Source: Deltaproteobacteria bacterium (GTDB lineage Bacteria > Desulfobacterota > Desulfovibrionia > Desulfovibrionales > Desulfovibrionaceae). Taken from it: 5,191 nucleotides of DNA. The first letter of the stretch is position 1; each line of letters starts with the position of its first letter. The position numbers and the translations under genes are program-made. The notes under the pieces were generated by a model, which saw nothing but the letters and a program-made list of their open reading frames with translations, did no database searches and was not told the origin of the DNA. The DNA lies in contig JAITGZ010000062.1 of assembly GCA_031280335.1 (NCBI GenBank), positions 1 through 5,191 on the forward strand, read 5' to 3'. Below are positions 1 to 5,191 of this stretch, piece after piece.

Positions 1-507
1 AGGCAAGGACGCGCCTCCTTCTTCTTCCAGCTGGGCGCGCGCTTCGGCATAAAATTCCACCCCAGGCAGTACCAGCACGGAATGATAATTTTTGGCCGCC
101 GCCCGCAAGAGACAGGGGCCGCCTATATCAATTTCTTCAATCACCGCCCTCTCTGCCAGCTTTTTTTCCAGGGCACCGGCAAAATTATATAGATTCACGC
201 ACACCAGATCAAAGGGCTTTATATCCAACTCTCCCAGCGCCCGCATATGCTCCGGCCTGTCCTTGTCCGCCAATATGCCACCGTGTATTTTGGGGTGCAA
301 GGTTTTAACCCTGCCGCCCAAAATTTCCGGAAAACCCGTAAGAGCGCTCACCTCCATAACGGGCAGACCGGCATTCTTCAAGACCGCAAACGTCCCACCG
401 GTGGAAAGCAGCTCCACCCCCCTCTCCGCCAAAAAAACGGCAAATTCCGTCAGTCCGCCCTTGTCGGTTACACTGAGCAGCGCCCTTTTTATCGGCAAAA
501 CATCCAT
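1..507 (-). CDS. purH: PurH, IMP cyclohydrolase domain (N-terminal part, cut by window edge)
   Basis: This is the N-terminal 169 residues of the purine-biosynthesis protein PurH. Its N-terminal domain is IMP cyclohydrolase, which closes FAICAR to IMP in the cytoplasm. The reading frame opens with MDVLPIKRALLSVTDKGG and carries family signatures: STGGT (35-39), TGFPEILGGRVKTLHPKIHGG (57-77), NLYNF (105-109), DIGGP (127-131) and RAAAKN (135-140). The residues matching the cyclohydrolase active site of the family (Lys68, Tyr107, Asp127, Lys139) are all present. The usual NLYPF is NLYNF here. The ATG at 507-505 has a strong GGAGG at 521-517, 9 nt upstream; a GTG lies directly before it at 510-508. 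The gene continues past position 1, so it cannot be seen whether the AICAR transformylase domain is fused or absent. It is divergent from the respiratory genes and functionally unrelated to them. The identification is very secure. Confidence 0.95.
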   Translation of the reverse strand, partial: MDVLPIKRALLSVTDKGGLTEFAVFLAERGVELLSTGGTFAVLKNAGLPVMEVSALTGFPEILGGRVKTLHPKIHGGILADKDRPEHMRALGELDIKPFDLVCVNLYNFAGALEKKLAERAVIEEIDIGGPCLLRAAAKNYHSVLVLPGVEFYAEARAQLEEEGGASLP

Positions 508-516
508 CACCGCCCC

Positions 517-521
517 CCTCC
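517..521 (-). promoter_or_regulatory. Shine-Dalgarno of purH
   Basis: GGAGG on the minus strand, within a purine-rich stretch, sits 9 nt before the ATG at 507 and fixes that start. A GC-rich hairpin (527-542, perfect 6-bp arms GGCCGC/GCGGCC around a 4-nt loop) lies directly upstream and could affect access to it. Confidence 0.7.
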
Positions 522-704
522 TCCCTGGCCGCCCGCGCGGCCCGCGAAACCTGGTATTTTTTTCGTTACCGCCTCTTTGCTTTTGCCACGAAAACCAGCC
601 TGGGGCAAGCCCGTCTTGACCGGATGCAACGGCGGTTCTGCCTGGCGGCAACGGGAACGCGACCACACCGAGGGTTGCCCTTCGCGCCTTCACACCAGAG
701 GGGC

Positions 705-740
705 GCATATTTGCCGGGGATGGAGTACCGGCAAACATGC
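705..740. repeat. Inverted repeat, 13-bp arms with one mismatch
   Basis: The left arm GCATATTTGCCGG (705-717) and right arm CCGGCAAACATGC (728-740) pair at 12 of 13 positions (8 bp, one A/C mismatch, 4 bp) around a 10-nt loop. It ends 19 nt upstream of the predicted -35 box of qcrA. No T-run follows on either strand, so it does not look like an intrinsic terminator. A regulator-binding operator or a hairpin in a purH leader transcript are possible readings; neither is proven. Confidence 0.6.
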
Positions 741-759
741 CCGAAAAATCATCCTTGAC

Positions 760-788
760 TTGGCATAAAAAATGTGCAAAAAAATAAT
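760..788 (+). promoter_or_regulatory. Predicted sigma70-type promoter of the qcrABC genes
   Basis: TTGGCA (760-765) and AATAAT (783-788) each match the -35 and -10 consensus at five of six bases and are separated by the ideal 17 bp. Transcription would start near 795, giving a leader of about 44 nt before the TTG start at 839. The spacer is AT-rich. This is a consensus match only. Confidence 0.6.
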
Positions 789-824
789 CAAACCTTTTTT
801 TGAATCCGAACAATATTTTCCGAC

Positions 825-829
825 AGGAG
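825..829 (+). promoter_or_regulatory. Shine-Dalgarno deciding the TTG start of qcrA
   Basis: AGGAG lies 9 nt before an in-frame TTG at 839. The longer frame could start at TTG 800, but that codon has no ribosome site and would lie only about 5 nt after the predicted transcription start. Confidence 0.55.
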
Positions 830-838
830 CGTGAGGTC

Positions 839-1333
839 TTGCAGGCGGGCGAAGAAACGACCAAACAACCCCGGCGGGCTTTTCTGGCCGGGGGCATCAA
901 GGCCATTGCCGCCCTCTTCGGGCTGGGGCTGGGCGTACCCCTGGCTCTGTTCTCCTTCTCGCCCGCGCGCCAAAAAGACAGGCCCGAAGAGTGGATACCC
1001 ATCGCCGACTTCGCTTCCCTCAACGACCACCGCCCCACCAAGGTAACTTACGCCTACACCCGCCAGGACGGCTGGATGAAAACGGAGACGCGGCGTATGG
1101 CCTTTATCCTGAAGAAGGACGACGGCGGCATCACCGTGCTTTCCAACCGCTGCACCCATCTCGGCTGCGGTGTGGATTGGGACGCTACGGCCAACCAGTT
1201 CAAGTGCCCCTGCCACGGGGGCATATTCGATCTGGAGGGCAAAATCCTTGAAGGGCCGCCGCCCAAGTCTCTGGCCCGCTTCACGGCCAAGGTCGAAGAT
1301 GGCCGGGTGTTCATCAGAGAGGGACAGGCATGA
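839..1333 (+). CDS. qcrA: Rieske [2Fe-2S] protein of a menaquinol:cytochrome c oxidoreductase
   Basis: This is the Rieske subunit that takes the first electron from quinol at the Qo site of a cytochrome bc-type complex. The C-terminal cluster domain has CTHLGC (Cys105, His107, with Cys110) and CPCHGG (Cys123, Cys125, His126): two Cys and two His bind the 2Fe-2S cluster and the remaining Cys pair forms the family disulfide. The GPPPKSLARF proline loop follows the second motif. The N-terminus has a twin arginine (PRRAFLAGG) before a single hydrophobic helix at about residues 16-40, typical of Tat-exported, membrane-anchored Rieske proteins. With the TTG start at 839 it has 164 residues, close to Bacillus QcrA; a TTG at 800 would add 13 residues. 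Its stop overlaps the next gene by ATGA (1330-1333), which points to translational coupling. The family is certain; the exact start is less so. Confidence 0.93.
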   Translation: MQAGEETTKQPRRAFLAGGIKAIAALFGLGLGVPLALFSFSPARQKDRPEEWIPIADFASLNDHRPTKVTYAYTRQDGWMKTETRRMAFILKKDDGGITVLSNRCTHLGCGVDWDATANQFKCPCHGGIFDLEGKILEGPPPKSLARFTAKVEDGRVFIREGQA

Positions 1334-1998
1334 GCAAAATATGGCTGTTCATTGACCGGCGTCTTAATCTCAGCCCCCTGCTGCGGGAAATGGCGGATCA
1401 CCGCATACCCGATCACGCCAACCCGCTGAAAAAAGCCTCGGCCTTTATGTACTGCTTCGGCGGGATCAGCTTCCTGATCCTCCTGTTGCAACTGCTCACC
1501 GGCATGTTTTTGATGCTCTATTACGTGCCCTCGCCGGATCACGCCTATGCCAGCGTAAGCTATATCAAAAATGAAGTCGCCTTCGGCGCCCTGACGCAGA
1601 ACCTGCACCGGGTGGGGGCCAGCGCCGCCGTGGTTATGGTCTTTTTGCACATGCTGCGCGTCTATTTCACCAAGTCCTACAAAAACCCGCGCGAACTGAA
1701 CTGGATTGCCGGCGTTTTACTCCTGCTTGTCGTTCTGGGCTTCGGTTTTACCGGCTATCTGCTGCCCTGGGATCAAAAAGCTTACTGGGCCACCACCGTG
1801 GGTGTGAACATCATTGAAACCGTGCCCTGGCTGGGCGGCTTTATCGCGGATATGCTCCGGGGCGGCGATGAAGTGGGCGCGCTTACCCTGACCCGCTTTT
1901 TCGTCATCCATGTCATGTTTCTACCGGCCCTGCTGCTCTGCCTGCTGGCCGCCCATTTTTTCATGGTGCGCCGCCAAGGCATATCCCACCCGCTATAA
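1330..1998 (+). CDS. qcrB: Cytochrome b6-type diheme subunit of the bc complex
   Basis: This is the membrane subunit with two b hemes, the split (b6-type) short form with four main helices, and has 222 residues. Heme ligands are His93 and His107 in helix B and His194 and His209 in helix D; the 15-residue step in helix D is the b6-type spacing, against 14 in mitochondrial-type cytochrome b. Other landmarks are the amphipathic N-terminus, PRELNW, GYLLPWDQKAYW and the ending RRQGISHPL, which closely resembles plastid cytochrome b6. Cys42 in MYCFGGIS falls at the position of b6 Cys35, which covalently holds the extra heme c_n (c_i) on the quinone-reducing side. A GAGGG ribosome site (1319-1323) lies 6 nt before ATG 1330, which overlaps the qcrA stop. 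The subunit-IV half is encoded by the next gene, as in Bacillus and in b6f complexes. Confidence 0.95.
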   Translation: MSKIWLFIDRRLNLSPLLREMADHRIPDHANPLKKASAFMYCFGGISFLILLLQLLTGMFLMLYYVPSPDHAYASVSYIKNEVAFGALTQNLHRVGASAAVVMVFLHMLRVYFTKSYKNPRELNWIAGVLLLLVVLGFGFTGYLLPWDQKAYWATTVGVNIIETVPWLGGFIADMLRGGDEVGALTLTRFFVIHVMFLPALLLCLLAAHFFMVRRQGISHPL

Positions 1999-2011
1999 AA
2001 GGACAGCCGCC

Positions 2012-2740
2012 GTGCGCCCCAATACCTCCCCAAGCCATGAACGCCCCGCCGGAGCAGTCCCTCCCTCCGGACATGCCGATACACGCGCCCCTTTCTACCC
2101 CAACCACCTGTTTGTGGAAGGGGTGGTCGCGCTGCTGGTTTTCGCGCTGCTGGTAATCCTGGCCTGCTTCTGGCAGGTTCCCCCGGAAGAAATGGCCGAC
2201 CCCAGCGATTCCGCCTATGTGCCCAGGCCTGAATGGTATTTTCTCTTTTATTTCCAGCTGCTAAAATATTTTGAAGGCCCGCTGATCCTGGTGGGCACCT
2301 TTGTGCTGCCCCTGCTCATTTTTGCCGCGCTCTTTCTTTTGCCCTTCATTGACCGGAGCGAAGAGACGCGCCCAAGCAAGCGCCCCTGGGCCATGGGCTT
2401 GGGACTGGCCGGACTGCTCGCAGTGGCCGGGTTGACCGTGGTCTCGGTGGTGCAGGATGCGGAACACCGCATGGATCTGCCGCCCATAACCGAAGAACAC
2501 CTCGCCGCCGGTGAGGACCTTTTTGCGCGTTTTTGCGTCCTGTGCCACTCCATGAACGGCAAAGGCGGCTTCATGGCCCCGGATTTGTCGCAGATCGGGG
2601 CCAGAGTGAACAGGGTATATATTGAAAGGGTCATTCTGACCCCGCAAATTGTAAGCCAGACCACCATCATGTCGCAGATACCCCTGAGCGATGACGAACG
2701 GCATGACGTCTCCGCCTATCTGGCGCGCAAAAAAAAGTAA
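2012..2740 (+). CDS. qcrC: Subunit IV-cytochrome c fusion of the bc complex
   Basis: This is the C-terminal half of cytochrome b (subunit IV) fused to a monoheme cytochrome c domain. Residues 1-32 are a polar lead; membrane helices lie near 34-53, 91-111 and 127-147. PEWY at 73-76 is the Qo-site motif. The c domain starts near 150, with CVLCH at 175-179 for covalent heme c and Met220 (in TIMSQIPLS) the likely sixth ligand. The layout and 242-residue length fit Bacillus QcrC, which passes electrons from the Rieske cluster to a periplasmic acceptor. The start is GTG 2012, with AAGGA (1999-2003) 8 nt upstream and only 13 nt after the qcrB stop; an ATG at 1910 in this frame lies inside qcrB and has no subunit-IV-like sequence after it. 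The last codons contain a run of eight A. Confidence 0.92.
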   Translation: MRPNTSPSHERPAGAVPPSGHADTRAPFYPNHLFVEGVVALLVFALLVILACFWQVPPEEMADPSDSAYVPRPEWYFLFYFQLLKYFEGPLILVGTFVLPLLIFAALFLLPFIDRSEETRPSKRPWAMGLGLAGLLAVAGLTVVSVVQDAEHRMDLPPITEEHLAAGEDLFARFCVLCHSMNGKGGFMAPDLSQIGARVNRVYIERVILTPQIVSQTTIMSQIPLSDDERHDVSAYLARKKK

Positions 2741-2772
2741 GCCCTGCCGCATCCTGAACGCAGAGGCGGGGC
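2741..2772 (+). terminator. Stem-loop just after qcrC, possible weak terminator
   Basis: GCCCTGCC (2741-2748) pairs with GGCGGGGC (2765-2772) as an 8-bp stem with one G-U pair and a 16-nt loop, starting right after the qcrC stop. It is followed by AAAATATATT rather than a T-run, so intrinsic termination on the plus strand would be weak. It might instead protect the 3' end of the qcrABC message. Confidence 0.35.
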
Positions 2773-2813
2773 AAAATATATTGGAGCATTGCAAACGTAA
2801 AAGGTCTCAGGAA

Positions 2814-2854
2814 GGTCTGGCTTCCACGGGCGATGATTTAGAATCGCACAGACC
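2814..2854. repeat. Nested inverted repeats in the gap before the NosZ-like gene
   Basis: GGTCTG (2814-2819) pairs with CAGACC (2849-2854), and inside it GCGAT (2830-2834) pairs with ATCGC (2843-2847) around an 8-nt loop. AAGGTCT also occurs twice as a direct repeat 11 bp apart (2801-2807 and 2812-2818), about one helical turn. This could be an operator or a leader RNA fold; the arms are short. Confidence 0.35.
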
Positions 2855-2855
2855 G

Positions 2856-2918
2856 GCAAAGCCCGCCGTGAAAAGAGCGTCTGGATCGTGAACTGCCATA
2901 AAGACAAGACGGCTTTGC
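2856..2918. repeat. 8-bp inverted repeat upstream of the NosZ-like gene
   Basis: GCAAAGCC (2856-2863) and GGCTTTGC (2911-2918) are exact inverted copies 47 nt apart, the second followed by seven A. They lie 30-100 nt before the ribosome site of the NosZ-like gene. No promoter with both boxes well matched was found in 2741-2947; the best partial ones are TATATT at 2777-2782 and TAGAAT at 2839-2844, both with poor -35 boxes. Confidence 0.35.
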
Positions 2919-2947
2919 AAAAAAATGTTTCAGAGCATAACCATTAT

Positions 2948-2953
2948 GGAGGA
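2948..2953 (+). promoter_or_regulatory. Strong Shine-Dalgarno of the NosZ-like gene
   Basis: GGAGGA lies 7 nt before ATG 2961. It decides for this start over an upstream in-frame ATG at 2925, which lacks a ribosome site and would put a 12-residue extension before the signal peptide. Confidence 0.8.
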
Positions 2954-2960
2954 AGAAACT

Positions 2961-4541
2961 ATGCTTATGCGCGACAAAAAAATGTTACGGCTGGCAACGG
3001 CCCTGCTGGCGCTGCTTTTTACGGCGGCATGGGGCTATGAGGCTGCGGCGGCGCAACAGACGCCGGACAAACTGGAGACCAAGGACGACTACATCATCTT
3101 CGCTTCCGGCGGCATCTCCGGCACGGTGGAAGTCATCGGCCTGCCCAGTCTGCGCACCATCAAACTGATCCCCGTGGGCGTGGACACCCACGAACCGGTG
3201 TTTTCCGGTTCCAACAAGCCCGGCACCAACGGCAGCCCGGACGGCAAGTACGTCTATATCAACGATAAGGGCGACTCGGCCGTGGGCATCATTGACATCT
3301 CCACCCAGGAGCTGATCCGCAAAATCAACATACCCGGCCCCTTCGGCCCGCACCACATCGCCGTTACCCCTGACGGCAAGACCCTTTTCGCCACCGGTGA
3401 GCTTTCGGGTAAAATGGCCAAGATCGACATCGCCAGCGGCAAGGTGCAGGTCATTGACGTTTCTGACGGTCTGGAATCAGCCCCGGACTATCTGCTGGTT
3501 ACCCATGACGGCAAGTACTGCCTGGCCACGGACTACTACCGCTCCGGCGTACATGTAATTGATACGGCCAGCTTCAAACGGATCAAGTTCCTCCCCGCCG
3601 GTAAAAACCCGCACGGCATAGACCTGACCATGGACGGCAAATACGCCTTTGTCGCCGGCAAGCTTTCCGGCAACATCCCGATCATTGACATCAGCAAGAT
3701 GGAAGTGGTCAAAGAAATCGACATGACCGTGGCGGTGCCCGGCTTCAACAAAAGCGCCGCCCCCGGCCCCCTGCACACCGTCTTTACCAATGACGGCAAA
3801 TGGGCCTACACCACCTTGTTCGTGGATAACGCCGTGGGCAAGATCGACATGTCCACCCTGCAGGTGGTCAAAAAGATCCCCGTCCACTATCGTCCCGGAC
3901 ATTTACAGATCACCCCGGACAGCAAATACATAGCCGTATTCAACAAATACTCCACCGGTCTTTTCGCCGGATCCATCTCCAACCAGGACCCGACCAACGT
4001 GGAATTGATCGATCTGGCCAAAGACGAGGTCATCGCCCGCGCGCCCACTGTGCCTGAACCGCATAACGCCAAGATTATCAAGGCGGACGCCGTGTTGGGC
4101 TACTTGAACGCCAAGCTCCCCGCCGAAGGGCATGCCTCCATGTTCCCCCCGCACCGCGACCCCAATGTGGTGGCCCGGCTGGTTCCTGAGGATAAAGGCA
4201 CCCCCGGCGTGAAAAAAACCACCGACGGAGTGGTGGAGATACGCCTGCAGGAATTCAGCTACGGCTTCAAGCCGGACAATGTTACGGTCAAAAAAGGCGA
4301 CAAGGTGCGCGTCATCCTCACCAACATTGATAAAGCCACCGGTCTGACCAACGACCCCGCGCCCGTGCATGGGTTCATCATCAACGAGTATGGTTTGCAG
4401 ACCAACTGGGGCGTGCCCCAGGGCAAATCGGTCATCTTTGAGTTCGTGGCCGATAAGCCGGGCAAATTCGCCATGTTCTGCTCTTACTTCTGCGGGCCGC
4501 TGCACCTTGAGATGCGCGGCTGGTTCATTGTTGAAGGCTAA
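2961..4541 (+). CDS. NosZ-like exported copper protein: beta-propeller plus CuA domain (divergent nitrous-oxide reductase family)
   Basis: This 526-residue periplasmic protein begins with a Sec-type signal peptide (residues 1-31, cleavage likely after AAAA before QQ) without twin arginines. Residues about 45-400 form a YVTN/lactonase-like propeller with repeated DGK blade motifs. The NosZ CuZ-site motifs appear in order: DTHEP (His77), GPHHI (His131), NPHG (His218), GPLH (His272), YRPGH (His314) and EPHN (His368). NosZ has His-His in the first motif; here the second position is Glu78. Residues about 424-524 are a cupredoxin-like CuA domain with His470 and C-x3-C-x3-H-x2-M (Cys507, Cys511, His515, Met518), so all CuA ligands are present. 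It is shorter than usual NosZ. Neighbouring QcrABC, with its heme c domain, is a plausible electron donor. Two-electron reduction of N2O is the family reaction, but with Glu78 the substrate and copper centre are unproven. A non-N2O copper reductase remains possible. Confidence 0.82.
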   Translation: MLMRDKKMLRLATALLALLFTAAWGYEAAAAQQTPDKLETKDDYIIFASGGISGTVEVIGLPSLRTIKLIPVGVDTHEPVFSGSNKPGTNGSPDGKYVYINDKGDSAVGIIDISTQELIRKINIPGPFGPHHIAVTPDGKTLFATGELSGKMAKIDIASGKVQVIDVSDGLESAPDYLLVTHDGKYCLATDYYRSGVHVIDTASFKRIKFLPAGKNPHGIDLTMDGKYAFVAGKLSGNIPIIDISKMEVVKEIDMTVAVPGFNKSAAPGPLHTVFTNDGKWAYTTLFVDNAVGKIDMSTLQVVKKIPVHYRPGHLQITPDSKYIAVFNKYSTGLFAGSISNQDPTNVELIDLAKDEVIARAPTVPEPHNAKIIKADAVLGYLNAKLPAEGHASMFPPHRDPNVVARLVPEDKGTPGVKKTTDGVVEIRLQEFSYGFKPDNVTVKKGDKVRVILTNIDKATGLTNDPAPVHGFIINEYGLQTNWGVPQGKSVIFEFVADKPGKFAMFCSYFCGPLHLEMRGWFIVEG

Positions 4542-4552
4542 ACTTATAAAAT

Positions 4553-4594
4553 CGCCATATCCGCCGGAGGTTTCACCTCCGGGCGGCTATGGCG
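4553..4594 (+). terminator. Long hairpin between the NosZ-like gene and the second cytochrome b
   Basis: Three stacked stems pair around a TTC loop (4572-4574): CGCCAT/ATGGCG (4553-4558 and 4589-4594), CCGCC/GGCGG (4561-4565 and 4582-4586) and GGAGGT/ACCTCC (4566-4571 and 4575-4580), with a 2x2 internal loop and one bulged G. That gives 17 pairs starting 11 nt after the stop codon. No T-run follows (GCAAAAAGA), so it may act as a partial terminator, a processing site or a 3'-end stabiliser that lowers expression of the downstream gene. Confidence 0.5.
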
Positions 4595-4631
4595 GCAAAA
4601 AGACGCCCATAGCCCTAGTGAGACCGTCCGC

Positions 4632-5191
4632 ATGAACGCGCGCAAATTAAGCAGCCGCTTATACGGGTTTGGGGGTATGGCTTTTATTGTGTTGCTGGCG
4701 CAGAGCATGGCCGGACTTTATCTGGCCATGTTCTACCAGCCTGTGCCGGCGGAGGCGTGGAAGAGCATAGAATTTATTGAAACCGGTCTGCGCGCCGGCG
4801 GCTTTGCCCGCTCCCTGCACCGCTGGGGAGCCTTTGTATTGATGCTTTTTCTTTTTTTACATCTGCTGATCGGCATGTGCCGCAGCGCTTTTCGCCCCAC
4901 CCGCAGCATAAACTGGCTGACCGGTCTGCCCCTGCTGCCCCTTATGGCGGCCCTGGTACTGACTGGCTACCTGCTGCCCTGGGATTTTAGGGCTTACTGG
5001 AGCGTCCTGACCATGGGCAATTGGCTGGATAAACTCCCTTTTATGGACGATGCCCTGCGCTGGCTTTTGTTTGAGGATACGCCACAGGGCCTTGTGCCCC
5101 TGAGCCGCTGGTTTGTCCTGCATGCGGCCGTCCTGCCCCTTTTGGGCGGGCTGGCGCTGACCCTGCACCTGCGCGCGGCGCGCCGCCGTCT
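4632..5191 (+). CDS. Second cytochrome b6-like diheme protein (N-terminal part, cut by window edge)
   Basis: Only the first 186 codons are in the window and the frame is still open. It is a b6-type cytochrome b: His63 and His77 in helix B (LHRWGA and FLHLL) and His164 and His179 in helix D (VLHAA and TLHLR) give the same 14 and 15 residue steps as qcrB, and TGYLLPWDFRAYW matches the family motif. It differs from qcrB in two ways: the amphipathic N-terminal segment is much shorter, and the heme c_n cysteine is Gly12 (LYGFGG against MYCFGG). Start ATG 4632 has only a weak ribosome site, and the gene begins 90 nt after the NosZ-like stop, beyond a hairpin. A subunit-IV partner would be expected to the right. 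It probably serves quinol oxidation linked to the NosZ-like protein, but this rests on position alone. Whether it forms its own complex or shares the Rieske protein cannot be seen. Confidence 0.88.
   Translation, partial: MNARKLSSRLYGFGGMAFIVLLAQSMAGLYLAMFYQPVPAEAWKSIEFIETGLRAGGFARSLHRWGAFVLMLFLFLHLLIGMCRSAFRPTRSINWLTGLPLLPLMAALVLTGYLLPWDFRAYWSVLTMGNWLDKLPFMDDALRWLLFEDTPQGLVPLSRWFVLHAAVLPLLGGLALTLHLRAARRR

Larger units (their letters stand above)
508..838. other. Divergent intergenic region between purH and qcrA
   Basis: No credible gene was found on either strand; the long open frames here have no family signature and overlap purH. The stretch holds the purH ribosome site and adjoining hairpin (517-542), two GCAACGG direct repeats 22 bp apart (626-632 and 648-654), a long inverted repeat (705-740) and a sigma70-like promoter for the qcr genes (760-788). 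I found no known riboswitch core or tRNA. No clear purH promoter could be assigned. Confidence 0.6.

Noticed and set aside
600..740. Riboswitch or structured RNA in the purH-qcrA gap
   Set aside because: Hairpins are present, but no core motif of purine, THF, cobalamin, TPP, fluoride or c-di-GMP riboswitches could be recognised on either strand.
92..768. Two long plus-strand open frames over purH and the intergenic region
   Set aside because: They lie largely antisense to the clearly real purH, are low-complexity Pro/Arg/Ser-rich, and have no family signature.
760..777. Sigma54 promoter (TTGGCAT ... TGTGC)
   Set aside because: The GG (762-763) and GC (776-777) have 12 bases between them, not the required 10, whereas the sigma70 boxes at 760-788 have ideal spacing.
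2729..2736. Run of eight A at the end of qcrC as a phase-variable tract
   Set aside because: Slippage would change only the last few residues after the heme domain, so a switching role is unlikely.
3477..4505. Long minus-strand open frames across the NosZ-like gene
   Set aside because: They mirror the codon bias of the sense gene and show no recognisable domains or ribosome sites.
4589..4612. Tiny open frame of seven codons before the second cytochrome b
   Set aside because: Its start lies inside the hairpin, has no ribosome site at proper distance, and the peptide has no known likeness.

Overview
The window reads as bacterial chromosome of fairly high GC content. It carries part of a purine gene on the minus strand, then a plus-strand run of periplasmic and membrane electron-transfer genes. 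No rRNA, tRNA, CRISPR array, transposase or insertion-sequence end was recognised. The protein style (menaquinol-type cytochrome b complex, NosZ-like copper protein, gene density) would suit an anaerobic, respiring Gram-negative such as a Desulfovibrionaceae-type sulfate reducer. That assignment is an impression from sequence style only, with no marker gene to confirm it.

Layout. Positions 1-507 (minus) hold the first 169 residues of PurH, the IMP cyclohydrolase domain, cut by the window edge. Positions 508-838 are a divergent intergenic region with a 13-bp-arm inverted repeat (705-740) and a good sigma70-like promoter (760-788) facing right. Positions 839-2740 hold three tightly packed genes: a Rieske iron-sulfur protein (qcrA), a cytochrome b6-type subunit (qcrB, ATGA overlap), and a subunit-IV/cytochrome c fusion (qcrC, 13-nt gap). 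Their order and sizes match the menaquinol:cytochrome c oxidoreductase QcrABC known from Bacillus. After a 220-nt gap with several inverted repeats comes a 526-residue exported protein (2961-4541): a seven-bladed YVTN/lactonase-like propeller with nitrous-oxide-reductase (NosZ) His motifs, followed by a complete CuA domain. After a 17-bp hairpin (4553-4594), a second cytochrome b6-like gene starts at 4632 and runs off the right edge.

How they may work together (inference): menaquinol is oxidised at the Qo site built from QcrA, QcrB and the PEWY loop of QcrC. Electrons pass to the heme c domain fused to QcrC, then to CuA of the NosZ-like protein, and on to its propeller copper site. The second cytochrome b could be part of an alternative quinol dehydrogenase for the same enzyme. 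The most interesting point is in the NosZ-like protein: six of the seven canonical CuZ histidines can be matched, but the second His of the usual DxHH motif is Glu. It is either a divergent N2O reductase or a copper enzyme with another substrate. No nos accessory genes (nosD, F, Y, L) are visible in this window.
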